A DNA stretch of 52,536 bases from an uncultured Muribaculaceae bacterium. GTDB taxonomy: Bacteria; Bacteroidota; Bacteroidia; Bacteroidales; Muribaculaceae. The notes beneath the pieces are model-generated. The model saw only the letters and a program-made list of their open reading frames with translations. It was not told the origin of the DNA and searched no databases. The stretch is taken from assembly GCA_910589055.1 (NCBI GenBank), contig CAJURN010000022.1, positions 1 through 52,536 on the forward strand. The letters run 5' to 3'. The position numbers were made by a program, and so were the translations under genes. How positions within the stretch are numbered: position 1 is the first letter of the stretch; each line of letters begins with the position of its first letter. Positions 7,972 through 16,140 of this stretch are shown piece by piece.

Positions 7972-10066
7972 TCTGCGCAACTTTGACATAAAATTCATAA
8001 AGGGCATAGGTCCCGCACGAGCCGAATTACTCCAGAAAGAACTCGGCCTGCGCTCGGCGTATGACCTGCTGCACCACTACCCCACAAGCTACGTCGACCG
8101 CTCGAAAATCTATTCCATCCGCAGCCTCCTCAGTGCAGGACAAGAATTGCCCTACCTTCAGGTAAAAGGACGCTTCGTATCGTTCAACACCCTTGGCGAG
8201 GGGGCGAAGATGCGCCTTGTCGGGCTTTTTTCCGACGGTACGGCCACGATGGAGGTGACATGGTTCCGCGGAATCAAGAATATCCGTTCAAGCCTGTCGC
8301 CGCAGAAGGAATACATCCTGTTTGGGAAACCGGGAACGTTCAACGGACGCCTGCAGATGACCCACCCCGAGGTGGATTCGCCCGATTCAGCCGCGGCCAC
8401 GCAAGGCATGCGCGGAGTGTATCCGCTCACCGAGCGTCTGCGCCAACGCAATTTCGGTTCACGACAGATTTTTACGGCAATCCAGAACCTGCTCACATCC
8501 CGCACCACTCCATTTTCCGACACCTTGCCAGCCGAGGTAGTGCGTTCGCAGGGACTCATGCCGCTTGACGCGGCAATACGCGCCATCCATCTTCCACCCG
8601 ACCCTCAGACACTTCAGCAGGCACGTTTCCGACTGAAATTCGAGGAGCTCTTCTATATTCAGACCGACATTCTGATGCGCTCGCAGAAACGAAAGGCTCA
8701 GATTGCCGGACATCCGATGCCGCGTGTGGGCTATTGGTTCAACACCTTCTACAAGGAATGTCTGCCATTCGAGCTTACGGGCGCACAGAAGCGCGTAATC
8801 AAGGAAATCAGAGCCGACATTATGGGCAACCGGCAGATGAACCGCCTTGTGCAGGGCGACGTCGGCTGCGGCAAGACCCTTGTGGCGCTCATGTGCATGC
8901 TGCTCGCCATCGACAACGGATATCAGGCATGCCTGATGGCACCGACGGAAATTCTTGCCACCCAGCATTACCAGACCATACGCGACCTTGCCGCAAAGAT
9001 AGGTCTTAACGTGAAACTTCTCACCGGCTCCACGCGCGCCAAGGAACGCGCCGAAATCCACCGCCAACTCACCGAAGGCACCCTGCATCTGCTCGTGGGC
9101 ACACACGCAGTGATTGAGGACACGGTGCAGTTCCGCAACCTCGGATTTGTGGTAATCGACGAACAGCACCGCTTCGGCGTGGCACAGCGCGCACGCCTGT
9201 GGGCCAAGAACGATATACCGCCGCATGTGCTCGTGATGACGGCCACTCCCATCCCCCGCACGCTTGCCATGACCGTCTACGGCGACCTCGACGTGTCGGT
9301 AATCGACGAACTTCCTCCGGGACGAAAACCGGTGGAAACATTGTTGCGCTTCGACGAACAGCGCTTTCGCGTGTATCAGGCCGTTGGGCGTCAGCTCCGC
9401 GCCGGACATCAGGTATATTTCGTGTACCCGCTCATCGAAGAAAACGAGAAGCTCGACCTGAAAAGCCTCGAGGAAGGCTATGAAAGCATATGCGAAACGT
9501 TCCGCGACTACCGCGTGGCCTTCGTTCACGGCAAGATGAAACCTGCCGAGAAGGACCATCAGATGGAGTTGTTCGCCTCCGGAAAAGCCGCCATCATGGT
9601 AGCTACCACCGTAATTGAAGTGGGCGTAAACGTGCCCAACGCCACAACGATGATTATAGAGAACGCCGAACGCTTCGGCCTGTCGCAGCTGCATCAGTTG
9701 CGCGGGCGCGTTGGGCGCGGTGCCGACAAGAGCTACTGCATACTCATGTCGAAATACAAGATTGCCAAGGAAACGCGGCAGCGTCTCGACGTGATGACCT
9801 CCACCACCGACGGCTTCGTCATTGCCGAGGCCGACATGCAGTTCCGCGGACCCGGCGACATCGAAGGCACAATGCAGAGCGGCATGCCTTTCGAGCTGCA
9901 CATAGCCAACCTTGCCACCGACGGGCAGATAATCGGAGCCGCACGACGTGCCGCCGAGACTCTGCTTGCATCCGACCCCGACCTGAGCCGCCCCGAAAAC
10001 ACCCTTCTCGCCCGCACAATCCGCGAAATCGCCCGCCGCACCATTGACTGGAGCCAGATAAGCTGA
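7964..10066 (+). CDS. recG: ATP-dependent DNA helicase RecG
   Basis: Double-stranded DNA translocase that regresses stalled forks and processes Holliday junctions. The 700-aa protein has an N-terminal wedge/OB region (IKGIGPARAELLQKELG, YLQVKGRFVSF), helicase motif I GDVGCGKTLVA, DEQHRFG (motif II), MTATPIPRTLAM (motif III), and the C-terminal QLHQLRGRVGRG. I start it at the ATG at 7964 (MLSLRNFDIKF), which overlaps the ispD stop; an upstream in-frame start would put 15 extra residues inside ispD. Last gene of the pyrB operon. Confidence 0.96.
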   Translation: MLSLRNFDIKFIKGIGPARAELLQKELGLRSAYDLLHHYPTSYVDRSKIYSIRSLLSAGQELPYLQVKGRFVSFNTLGEGAKMRLVGLFSDGTATMEVTWFRGIKNIRSSLSPQKEYILFGKPGTFNGRLQMTHPEVDSPDSAAATQGMRGVYPLTERLRQRNFGSRQIFTAIQNLLTSRTTPFSDTLPAEVVRSQGLMPLDAAIRAIHLPPDPQTLQQARFRLKFEELFYIQTDILMRSQKRKAQIAGHPMPRVGYWFNTFYKECLPFELTGAQKRVIKEIRADIMGNRQMNRLVQGDVGCGKTLVALMCMLLAIDNGYQACLMAPTEILATQHYQTIRDLAAKIGLNVKLLTGSTRAKERAEIHRQLTEGTLHLLVGTHAVIEDTVQFRNLGFVVIDEQHRFGVAQRARLWAKNDIPPHVLVMTATPIPRTLAMTVYGDLDVSVIDELPPGRKPVETLLRFDEQRFRVYQAVGRQLRAGHQVYFVYPLIEENEKLDLKSLEEGYESICETFRDYRVAFVHGKMKPAEKDHQMELFASGKAAIMVATTVIEVGVNVPNATTMIIENAERFGLSQLHQLRGRVGRGADKSYCILMSKYKIAKETRQRLDVMTSTTDGFVIAEADMQFRGPGDIEGTMQSGMPFELHIANLATDGQIIGAARRAAETLLASDPDLSRPENTLLARTIREIARRTIDWSQIS

Positions 10067-10083
10067 CTAAAAATCATTTTTTC

Positions 10084-10102
10084 GACAATTGGTCAAATTG
10101 TC
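10084..10102 (+). other. Small inverted repeat after recG
   Basis: GACAATT and AATTGTC form a perfect 7-bp stem with a 5-base loop, 18 bp after recG and just before the longer terminator hairpin. It may help mRNA 3' end stability or be chance; no U-tract follows directly. Confidence 0.35.
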
Positions 10103-10120
10103 ATATTGACACCTTAAAAA

Positions 10121-10150
10121 AAATCCGACTCATGCCTGAGCCGGATTTTT
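10121..10150. terminator. Bidirectional terminator between recG and htrA
   Basis: Twelve-base arms (AAATCCGACTCA at 10121-10132 and TGAGCCGGATTT at 10137-10148, one wobble) enclose the loop TGCC. A-runs precede and T-runs follow, so it can terminate transcription from both convergent genes. Confidence 0.85.
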
Positions 10151-10180
10151 CCGATAGAGAGGAGAATGAACGGGGATGGA

Positions 10181-11710
10181 TCAGTCGGTGAGCTTTACAG
10201 CGTAGTAATCGACTTTGCCGGAGGGGTAGATGCCGGTGATGAACATTACCTTGTCGCGATCGGATCCATTGAGAATATTCTTATAGATTGTCTTTACGTC
10301 TTCGGGCTTGGTGACACGCACATTATTGATGGACAGGATGATGAATCCGTCACGGATTCCGGCTTCGCCGAAACGGCCGCCGTCTTCAACTTCTGTCACT
10401 GCCACGCCTCCGCTGATTTCGAGACGGCGGCATGTGTCCTCGCCAACCTCGGCAAGGGTTGCTCCGAGCGAATCGGATGAGTTTGCCTTGGTGATTCCGG
10501 TCTTGCCCTGGCTGTTGCGCATTGTCACAGTGGTTTTCATCTTCTTGCCGTCGCGGTAGAACACTACTTCAACTCGGTCGCCGGGACTGAAACGGGTGAT
10601 GGTTTCCTGCAATTCGGCTGTTGATCCTACGGGGATGCTGTTGAGTTCGACAATGATATCTCCCTGTTTGAGACCGCCTTCCTTGGCTGCACTGCGGTCG
10701 ACAACTTCCTCGACACGGATGCCCTTGGTAACGCCTTTGATATTCTCTTCGGCAACAAGTTCAGGCGTGAGCTCGCGGAAAGAAATGCCTAGATAAGCAC
10801 GCTGAACCGTACCATAGCTGTTGAGGTCGGCAACAACCTTCTTTACAATCGAAGTCGGGATAGCGAATGAGCATCCGGCATAGGTGCCGGTCTTGGAGTA
10901 GATGGCCGTGTTGATGCCCACAAGCTCGCCTTTGAGATTGACAAGCGCACCGCCGGAGTTTCCGCTGTTGACGGCGGCATCGGTCTGGATATACGATTCG
11001 ATACCTCCCGACGGACGGCTGCCGGTGGCCGAGGAGATATTACGAGCCTTGGCACTGACAATTCCGGAAGTCACGGAGGATGTGAAACCGAACGGATTGC
11101 CGACTGCAAGTACCCATTCACCGAGTTTGAGATTCTCGGAATCACCCATCGGAATCACATGGAGCGCGCCTTTGGGTGCTTCAATCTTTATAAGGGCAAG
11201 GTCGGTGGTAGGGTCGGCGCCGATAACAGTTGCCTCGAAGTTGCGGTTGTCGTTCAATGTCACTTCAAGACGCTCGGCATCGGCAATCACGTGGTTGTTA
11301 GTCACGATATATCCGTCCTCGCTTATGATTACGCCCGAGCCGAGTCCTATCTGACGGGGCTTGGCTTCTTCACGAGGCTGCTGCTGTTGCTGACGGGGCT
11401 GCTGACGGCGGCGGGGTGTTCCGAAGAAAAATTCAAAAGGATCCATGAAATATTCCTCGTCGGAATATCCGCCACGCTGAGCCTGACGTGGAGTGACATA
11501 GCTCTTCACACTGACAACGCCGTTGACAGTCTCCTCGGCGGCACGTGTGAAATCGTCCTGGGAGATGAAACGTCCCGGCGCAAGAGCCGAGCGGGTTACA
11601 GAAACGGCGGAGGAAGCGTCATCAGCATCCTGAACCTGAGCCGTACTGTCGGTGCATGCGGCCACGCTTAGTGCCAGTAGGGGCAGGGCCGCTATCAATA
11701 TCTGTTTCAT
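10181..11710 (-). CDS. HtrA/DegP-family serine endoprotease, predicted lipoprotein
   Basis: Envelope quality-control protease with two PDZ domains. From MKQILIAALPLLALSVAAC the 509-aa protein has a lipoprotein signal with lipobox VAAC (Cys19). The trypsin-like domain has the triad His140 (VTNNHVIAD), Asp170 (TTDLALIKI) and Ser252 (GNSGGALVN). PDZ1 follows (LGISFRELTPELV, then LKQGDIIVELN), then PDZ2 (EAGIRDGFIILSINNVRV). Residues about 99-120 form a Pro/Arg/Gln-rich insert in the LA loop region. An upstream ATG at 11743 would add 11 residues but bury the signal peptide. Most DegP proteins are soluble periplasmic, so lipid anchoring is a notable variation. Confidence 0.92.
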   Translation of the reverse strand: MKQILIAALPLLALSVAACTDSTAQVQDADDASSAVSVTRSALAPGRFISQDDFTRAAEETVNGVVSVKSYVTPRQAQRGGYSDEEYFMDPFEFFFGTPRRRQQPRQQQQQPREEAKPRQIGLGSGVIISEDGYIVTNNHVIADAERLEVTLNDNRNFEATVIGADPTTDLALIKIEAPKGALHVIPMGDSENLKLGEWVLAVGNPFGFTSSVTSGIVSAKARNISSATGSRPSGGIESYIQTDAAVNSGNSGGALVNLKGELVGINTAIYSKTGTYAGCSFAIPTSIVKKVVADLNSYGTVQRAYLGISFRELTPELVAEENIKGVTKGIRVEEVVDRSAAKEGGLKQGDIIVELNSIPVGSTAELQETITRFSPGDRVEVVFYRDGKKMKTTVTMRNSQGKTGITKANSSDSLGATLAEVGEDTCRRLEISGGVAVTEVEDGGRFGEAGIRDGFIILSINNVRVTKPEDVKTIYKNILNGSDRDKVMFITGIYPSGKVDYYAVKLTD

Positions 11711-11790
11711 AGGGAATTGAAAATGTGATTGGTTGATGTTCAAGTGTTAAAGATTGTAGTTAATTTTATTTACTTACGTTCTTATGACTG

Positions 11791-11798
11791 CAAATATA
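11791..11798 (-). promoter_or_regulatory. -7 box for the htrA gene
   Basis: On the minus strand TATATTTG matches TAnnTTTG, about 80 bp before the chosen start. No clear -33 TTTG and no obvious sigma-E or CpxR-type site were recognised. Confidence 0.45.
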
Positions 11799-11940
11799 GC
11801 GCTTGGTTTAAATCAACTGACACGCTGACGCCGGTTGTTATCTTTTTTTTACCAAACATGCGGCGCTTTAACTCTTATTCGCACACAACGCCGCCATGAC
11901 ATGCCCGAAAGCTGAAAAATTGTCAGTTTAAGCATGTAAA

Positions 11941-11973
11941 ATTGCATTAATCGAAGTTAATATACTATCTTTG
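11941..11973 (+). promoter_or_regulatory. Promoter of the NlpC/P60 gene
   Basis: ATTG at 11941-11944 and TATCTTTG at 11966-11973 match the -33/-7 pair with a 21-bp spacer. The -7 box ends only 4 bp before the GTG at 11978, so the transcript would begin at or next to the start codon. Confidence 0.6.
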
Positions 11974-11977
11974 TAGA

Positions 11978-12913
11978 GTGACAAAACGGATATTACATAT
12001 TCTTGTGGTGTGCTTGGTGGGGCTGGTGGCTGTTACCACGGGGGGCTGCGGCTCGTCGAAAAAGGCGGCTTCCAAAACTCCGTCCTCTTCCTCGGCCACC
12101 GTCGTTCCCTCAAAGCCTGTGAAGAAGCTGCCACCGGAGATGTCGGTTGACGACCGGCTCGGTCACAAGATTGTGCAGGAAGCCCGGAAATGGCTCGGGA
12201 CGCCATACGTCTACGGCGGACTGACCCGTGGCAAAGGAACCGACTGCTCGGGAATGACAATGACCGTGATTGAGAAGGTGGCCGAAGTAAAGATTCCCCG
12301 CAACTCAGCCAAACAGCAGGAGTACTGCATGATAATAGACCGCCGCCTGCTTGAGCCGGGCGACCTCGTTTTTTTCGCCTCGAAACGCGGCGGCTCGAAA
12401 GTGAGCCATGTGGGCATATATATCGGAGAAAACCAGGTGATACACGCTTCGTCGTCGCGCGGAGTTATTATCAGCAGCCTTTCGGAGACATATTACGACA
12501 CCCATTTCCATTCGGCCGGACGCATCAACGGACTCACACTCGCCGCCACAGGCCGCAAGGTTAAGAACCGGAAATCCGTGAAATCCGAACTTCCGGCTCC
12601 GACTGCCCCAACAATCCCGGCGACACCTCCCGTCCCGGCTGCGCCCGCATCCGTGGAAGAAATAAATCTCGACGAACTTCTGTCATCGGGAGCAAGTACT
12701 CAGCCAGATACCGTTGCGAAGACTCCACCACTCTACCCCGGGGAGCCGACTGCAATAGACCCTCCGGCAATAAATCCGGATACAGTACACATTGAAATTC
12801 CGGATATTCCTTCACCTGCAAGACAGGCTCCGGCCATGCGCCGGGACACTACGGCTGTCAATCCTGACTCAATCCGCTCCGAAGTAAGACGCGCCATGCA
12901 GGGGATGTTCTGA
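11978..12913 (+). CDS. NlpC/P60 peptidoglycan endopeptidase lipoprotein
   Basis: Cleaves D-Glu/diaminopimelate-type bonds in peptide stems of peptidoglycan. The 311-aa protein has a lipoprotein signal (lipobox TGGC, Cys24) and an NlpC/P60 domain from about 57 to 185 with catalytic Cys90 (GTDCSGM), His144 (SHVGIYIG) and third polar residue near His156 (VIHAS). A Pro/Ala/Thr-rich tail of about 115 residues follows, probably disordered. The start is a GTG; no better start keeps the signal peptide. The stop overlaps an A/T-rich imperfect hairpin (12913-12958) that may end transcription before thrC. Confidence 0.92.
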   Translation: MTKRILHILVVCLVGLVAVTTGGCGSSKKAASKTPSSSSATVVPSKPVKKLPPEMSVDDRLGHKIVQEARKWLGTPYVYGGLTRGKGTDCSGMTMTVIEKVAEVKIPRNSAKQQEYCMIIDRRLLEPGDLVFFASKRGGSKVSHVGIYIGENQVIHASSSRGVIISSLSETYYDTHFHSAGRINGLTLAATGRKVKNRKSVKSELPAPTAPTIPATPPVPAAPASVEEINLDELLSSGASTQPDTVAKTPPLYPGEPTAIDPPAINPDTVHIEIPDIPSPARQAPAMRRDTTAVNPDSIRSEVRRAMQGMF

Positions 12914-12985
12914 AAAAGTGTGAAAAAAGCGAGGCCGGAGGTGATTTTTCGACTTTTTGACGCACCGATTCCGGGGAATTTTTGT

Positions 12986-12993
12986 TATGTTTG
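12986..12993 (+). promoter_or_regulatory. -7 box for thrC
   Basis: TATGTTTG matches TAnnTTTG 27 bp before the ATG at 13021. A TTTG lies at 12956-12959 but the 26-bp spacer is long. The box rules out the in-frame TTG at 12982 as start. Confidence 0.5.
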
Positions 12994-13020
12994 CAAAAGA
13001 ACAATCATCTGCCCCAATTG

Positions 13021-14331
13021 ATGCGTTATATAAGTACACATAACCCTCATAATACCGTTCCTCTGGCCGAGGCCGTCGGCAAATGTATCACCTGCGAAGG
13101 AGGACTTTTCCTCCCCGAAAATATTCCCGCCATACCTCGCGCGTTTTTCAACAACATAGAGGAAATGAACCTCCGCGAAATCGCCTACGTGGTGATGTCG
13201 CTTTTCTTCGGCGAAGACATCGCTCCGTCCGAGCTCAAAAAAATCACCGACGAGACATTCTCATTCGCGGCACCGCTGCGGAATCTCTCCGACGGTCGTC
13301 ATATTCTCGAATTATATCATGGACCTACGCTGACATTCAAGGACTTCGGCGCAAGATTCATGGCCCGGTTGCTGCGTGCGCTCGACTCGGGCAGCGGACG
13401 CAAGCGCCACGTGCTTGTGGCAACATCCGGCAACACCGGAGCTGCCACCGTGAGCGGATTCCGCAACATCGAGGGCACTTCGGTGCATGTGCTCTTTCCC
13501 AAGGGCGCACTCTCGCGCCTTCAGGAAGCGCAGCTCACATCGCCCGGCGGTAACATCCACGCCCTTGAAGTTGGCGGATCGGTAGACGACTGCACTTCGC
13601 TGGTGCGCAACGCCATCGCCGACCGCACCCTCGCCGAATCGCTCAACCTCACAGGCGCAGGGTCGATCAATGTAGCCAGACTTCTGCCGCAGGTGGTGTT
13701 CTTCTTTCAGGCCTATGCCCGCATGCGTCAGGCCGGTGTCCCCGCCGCCGATACCGCCGACTATTTCATTCCGGCCGGGAACCTCAGCAACGTTGTGGCA
13801 GCTGTGATGGCAAAACGCTGTGGCCTGCCGATGGGACGAATCGTGGCCGCCTGCGGAGTTAGAAACGAACTGTGTGCAGTCACAGGCACTGATGTAAGTT
13901 TCACCGACTTCAAGCCTCTAACATCGGCTCCGTCCATCAACATGACTAAAGCCTCCAACCTGCCCCGCTTGCTTCACCTCTACGGCGGCGACATCGAGGC
14001 GATGAAAAAAGAAATCGAGGTGTGCCCCGTCACCGACACCGGCATAGCCGACGCCGTCAACGGCTACGTATCGCGTTACGGATTCCTGCCCGACCCCCAC
14101 ACAGGCGCAGCCTGCCTTGCCGCCGACCACCGCATGAGCGACACGGCTCCCGCAGTGATATTCGCCACCGGACATCCGGCCAAGTCCCTTGATGCCATGA
14201 CCCGCATCACAGGCCGTGCGGTAGAACTCCCTGTGCAACTCACCCGCTTCATGAACCCGACACGCAACTCCATCCAGCTTGCCCCGACACTTCCGGCGCT
14301 GAAAAAAGTACTCGTGTCGACAACTGCATAA
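13021..14331 (+). CDS. thrC: Threonine synthase
   Basis: PLP enzyme converting O-phosphohomoserine to threonine. The 436-aa protein starts MRYISTHN and has ITCEGGLFLPENIP, the PLP lysine in LTFKDFGARFMARLL, the phosphate-binding ATSGNTGAATVSGF, and PAGNLSNVVAAVMAKR. This is the E. coli/yeast long-form type. The start at 13021 is chosen because it follows the -7 box and matches the family N-terminus. It leads a four-gene run with a small protein, an acyltransferase and an omega-amidase. Confidence 0.96.
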   Translation: MRYISTHNPHNTVPLAEAVGKCITCEGGLFLPENIPAIPRAFFNNIEEMNLREIAYVVMSLFFGEDIAPSELKKITDETFSFAAPLRNLSDGRHILELYHGPTLTFKDFGARFMARLLRALDSGSGRKRHVLVATSGNTGAATVSGFRNIEGTSVHVLFPKGALSRLQEAQLTSPGGNIHALEVGGSVDDCTSLVRNAIADRTLAESLNLTGAGSINVARLLPQVVFFFQAYARMRQAGVPAADTADYFIPAGNLSNVVAAVMAKRCGLPMGRIVAACGVRNELCAVTGTDVSFTDFKPLTSAPSINMTKASNLPRLLHLYGGDIEAMKKEIEVCPVTDTGIADAVNGYVSRYGFLPDPHTGAACLAADHRMSDTAPAVIFATGHPAKSLDAMTRITGRAVELPVQLTRFMNPTRNSIQLAPTLPALKKVLVSTTA

Positions 14332-14365
14332 ATCCAATTTTTCAACCATAAAAAAAGAAAACAAC

Positions 14366-14683
14366 ATGGCAAACAAACGTGACCTCAAAAAGTACATCCG
14401 CACCGTATGCGGAGACCTCGCCGCTGAAATCATCACCGCATACCACTGCTTCGAAGGCGTCGACAGCAAGACCGTAGGCACTATCGTAGGTGAAATCGCC
14501 GAGCTCCAGTGCGACACCCTCGCCAAGGCATCCGTGGCCGTTGACAAGTCCGAAAAGTCGGCCCGCGCAGCTTACAAGGCTCTCACAAAGGAATTCAACG
14601 AAGCCGTGTGCAAAATCGTGGCCGAGATGAACGCCGCAATGCCCGCTGAAGCCCGCAAGGAAATGAAAGAAGCCGCCAAATGA
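14366..14683 (+). CDS. Small helical protein of unknown function
   Basis: A 105-aa protein I cannot assign. It is Ala/Glu/Lys-rich and predicted almost fully helical (KASVAVDKSEKSARAAYKAL, then a charged C-terminus EARKEMKEAAK). Four cysteines (near 15, 28, 49 and 82) are spread along it; no signal peptide or membrane segment. It has strong coding character, lies 34 bp after thrC, and its stop overlaps the acyltransferase start in an ATGA (14680-14683), so the two are probably co-translated. A role as a small partner of the acyltransferase is only a guess. Confidence 0.85.
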   Translation: MANKRDLKKYIRTVCGDLAAEIITAYHCFEGVDSKTVGTIVGEIAELQCDTLAKASVAVDKSEKSARAAYKALTKEFNEAVCKIVAEMNAAMPAEARKEMKEAAK

Positions 14684-15222
14684 ACCTGGCAGGACTTATA
14701 TTGAAAACATTCGGCTGGTCGGTGGACATTACTGTCCCCGACTACGCCAAATGTATCATATGCGTAGCGCCACATACGAGCAACTGGGACTTTGTAATCG
14801 GTAAGCTCGCCTACGCATCCGTAGGCCGCAAAGCCGGATTCCTGATGAAGGATACATGGTTTTTCTGGCCGATGAAATATTTCTTCCTCGGCATAGGAGG
14901 TATTCCTGTACCGCGTCGCCGAAAAGGCGGCTCGCTCGTGGAAGCGATAGTAAAGAAATTCAACGAATCCTCACGGCTCGTGCTCGCAATCACCCCCGAG
15001 GGCACACGCTCGCGCCAGGAAAAGTGGCACACGGGCTTCCTGCACATCGCCGAAGAATCCGGCGCACACATCGTGCTCGGAGCAATCGACTTCTCGAAGA
15101 AGGAAGTCACCATCACCCGCGAATTCATTCCTACCGGCGACACCGAAGCCGACATGAGGAAAATCAAGGATTACTACCGGGATTTCAAAGGCAAATACCC
15201 CGAAAATTTCTGCACCGACTGA
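14680..15222 (+). CDS. 1-acyl-glycerol-3-phosphate acyltransferase-like protein (PlsC family)
   Basis: Membrane-associated acyltransferase of the PlsC superfamily. The 180-aa chain has the HX4D catalytic motif APHTSNWDF (H32, D37) and the substrate motif TPEGTRSR (E107-R110), with the typical GGIPVPRRRKG between. It is shorter than canonical PlsC (about 240 aa) and has no clear N-terminal membrane helix, so the substrate may differ from lysophosphatidate (for example lyso-ornithine-lipid or another acyl acceptor). Starts inside the stop of the preceding gene. Confidence 0.85.
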   Translation: MNLAGLILKTFGWSVDITVPDYAKCIICVAPHTSNWDFVIGKLAYASVGRKAGFLMKDTWFFWPMKYFFLGIGGIPVPRRRKGGSLVEAIVKKFNESSRLVLAITPEGTRSRQEKWHTGFLHIAEESGAHIVLGAIDFSKKEVTITREFIPTGDTEADMRKIKDYYRDFKGKYPENFCTD

Positions 15223-15241
15223 TTCATACCCACACCCGATT

Positions 15242-16045
15242 ATGGCTATTGACAAAAATCTCAAAATCGCCGTTCTTCCGCTTGACATCGCGTGGTTCGA
15301 CCGCGACAAAAATCTCGCGGCCGTAGGCGACTCCCTCCGGCATCTTGAGCCGGACACCGACCTTGTAGTGCTTCCGGAACTTTTCACGACCGGATTCAGC
15401 AGCGACCCACAGGTGCTTCAGGATGCAGCCGAAACCATCACCGGCCACACCGTTGACACTCTCAAAGCATGGGCGGCACATTACAACATAGCCATCGCCG
15501 GAAGCTATCTCGCCCGGACGGCCCACAAGGTATATAACCGTGGATTCTTTATAGAACCGTCGGGCGACGAGACATTCTACGACAAGCGACATCTTTTCTC
15601 GCTAAGCGCCGAAAGCACTTCCATGGGCCAGGGATTCACGGCCAAACCGATAATCCGCTTCCGAGGCTGGAACATCGCCCTCATCGTGTGCTACGACCTC
15701 CGTTTTCCCGTATGGTGCCGCAGCATGGCAAATGAATATGACGTGCTCGTGGTTCCGGCCAACTGGCCCAAGGCTCGCGCATATGCCTGGAAACATCTGC
15801 TCATCGCACGCGCAATCGAGAACCAGGCCGTAGTTGTTGGCGCCAACCGCTCCGGCGAAGACACTTACGGCGTGTACAACGACCTGTCGTACATCTTCGA
15901 TTCCATGGGCAAGCCGATAGGCGAGAAATACGTCAACTCTCCATTTATCTACGCCATCCTGAGCAAACACACTCTCGAGGAGTGGCGCGAACGCTTCCCC
16001 GTGAGCCGCGACGCCGACCGCTTCGACCTCCCGCTGGAGTTCTGA
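15242..16045 (+). CDS. Nitrilase-superfamily omega-amidase (Nit2-like)
   Basis: Carbon-nitrogen hydrolase with the catalytic triad Glu46 (VLPELFTTGF), Lys115 (FYDKRHLFS) and Cys150 (LIVCYDLRFPVW). The 267-aa length and motif spellings fit omega-amidase/YafV-type enzymes that hydrolyse alpha-ketoglutaramate or alpha-ketosuccinamate formed as by-products of glutamine transaminases. It begins 19 bp after the acyltransferase gene and ends the operon at a strong terminator. The exact substrate is inferred from family. Confidence 0.88.
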   Translation: MAIDKNLKIAVLPLDIAWFDRDKNLAAVGDSLRHLEPDTDLVVLPELFTTGFSSDPQVLQDAAETITGHTVDTLKAWAAHYNIAIAGSYLARTAHKVYNRGFFIEPSGDETFYDKRHLFSLSAESTSMGQGFTAKPIIRFRGWNIALIVCYDLRFPVWCRSMANEYDVLVVPANWPKARAYAWKHLLIARAIENQAVVVGANRSGEDTYGVYNDLSYIFDSMGKPIGEKYVNSPFIYAILSKHTLEEWRERFPVSRDADRFDLPLEF

Positions 16046-16059
16046 CCCGGAGAGTAACA

Positions 16060-16112
16060 TACAAAAAATAAGACTTGTAAGCCAAATTTGCTTACAAGTC
16101 TTATTTTTTGTA
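16060..16112. terminator. Perfect 23-bp bidirectional terminator
   Basis: Arms at 16060-16082 and 16090-16112 are perfectly complementary over 23 bp with a 7-base loop (CAAATTT). The outer part is A/T-only, giving a U-tract in both directions. It separates the convergent omega-amidase and BspA-like genes. Confidence 0.92.
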
Positions 16113-16140
16113 TAACCGCTAAACGCGGCCTACTCAGGCC

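Noticed and set aside
8459..9901. 480-codon minus-strand open frame inside recG
   Set aside because: Antisense to helicase motifs of recG; composition rich in His/Val/Ala/Gly typical of a shadow frame.
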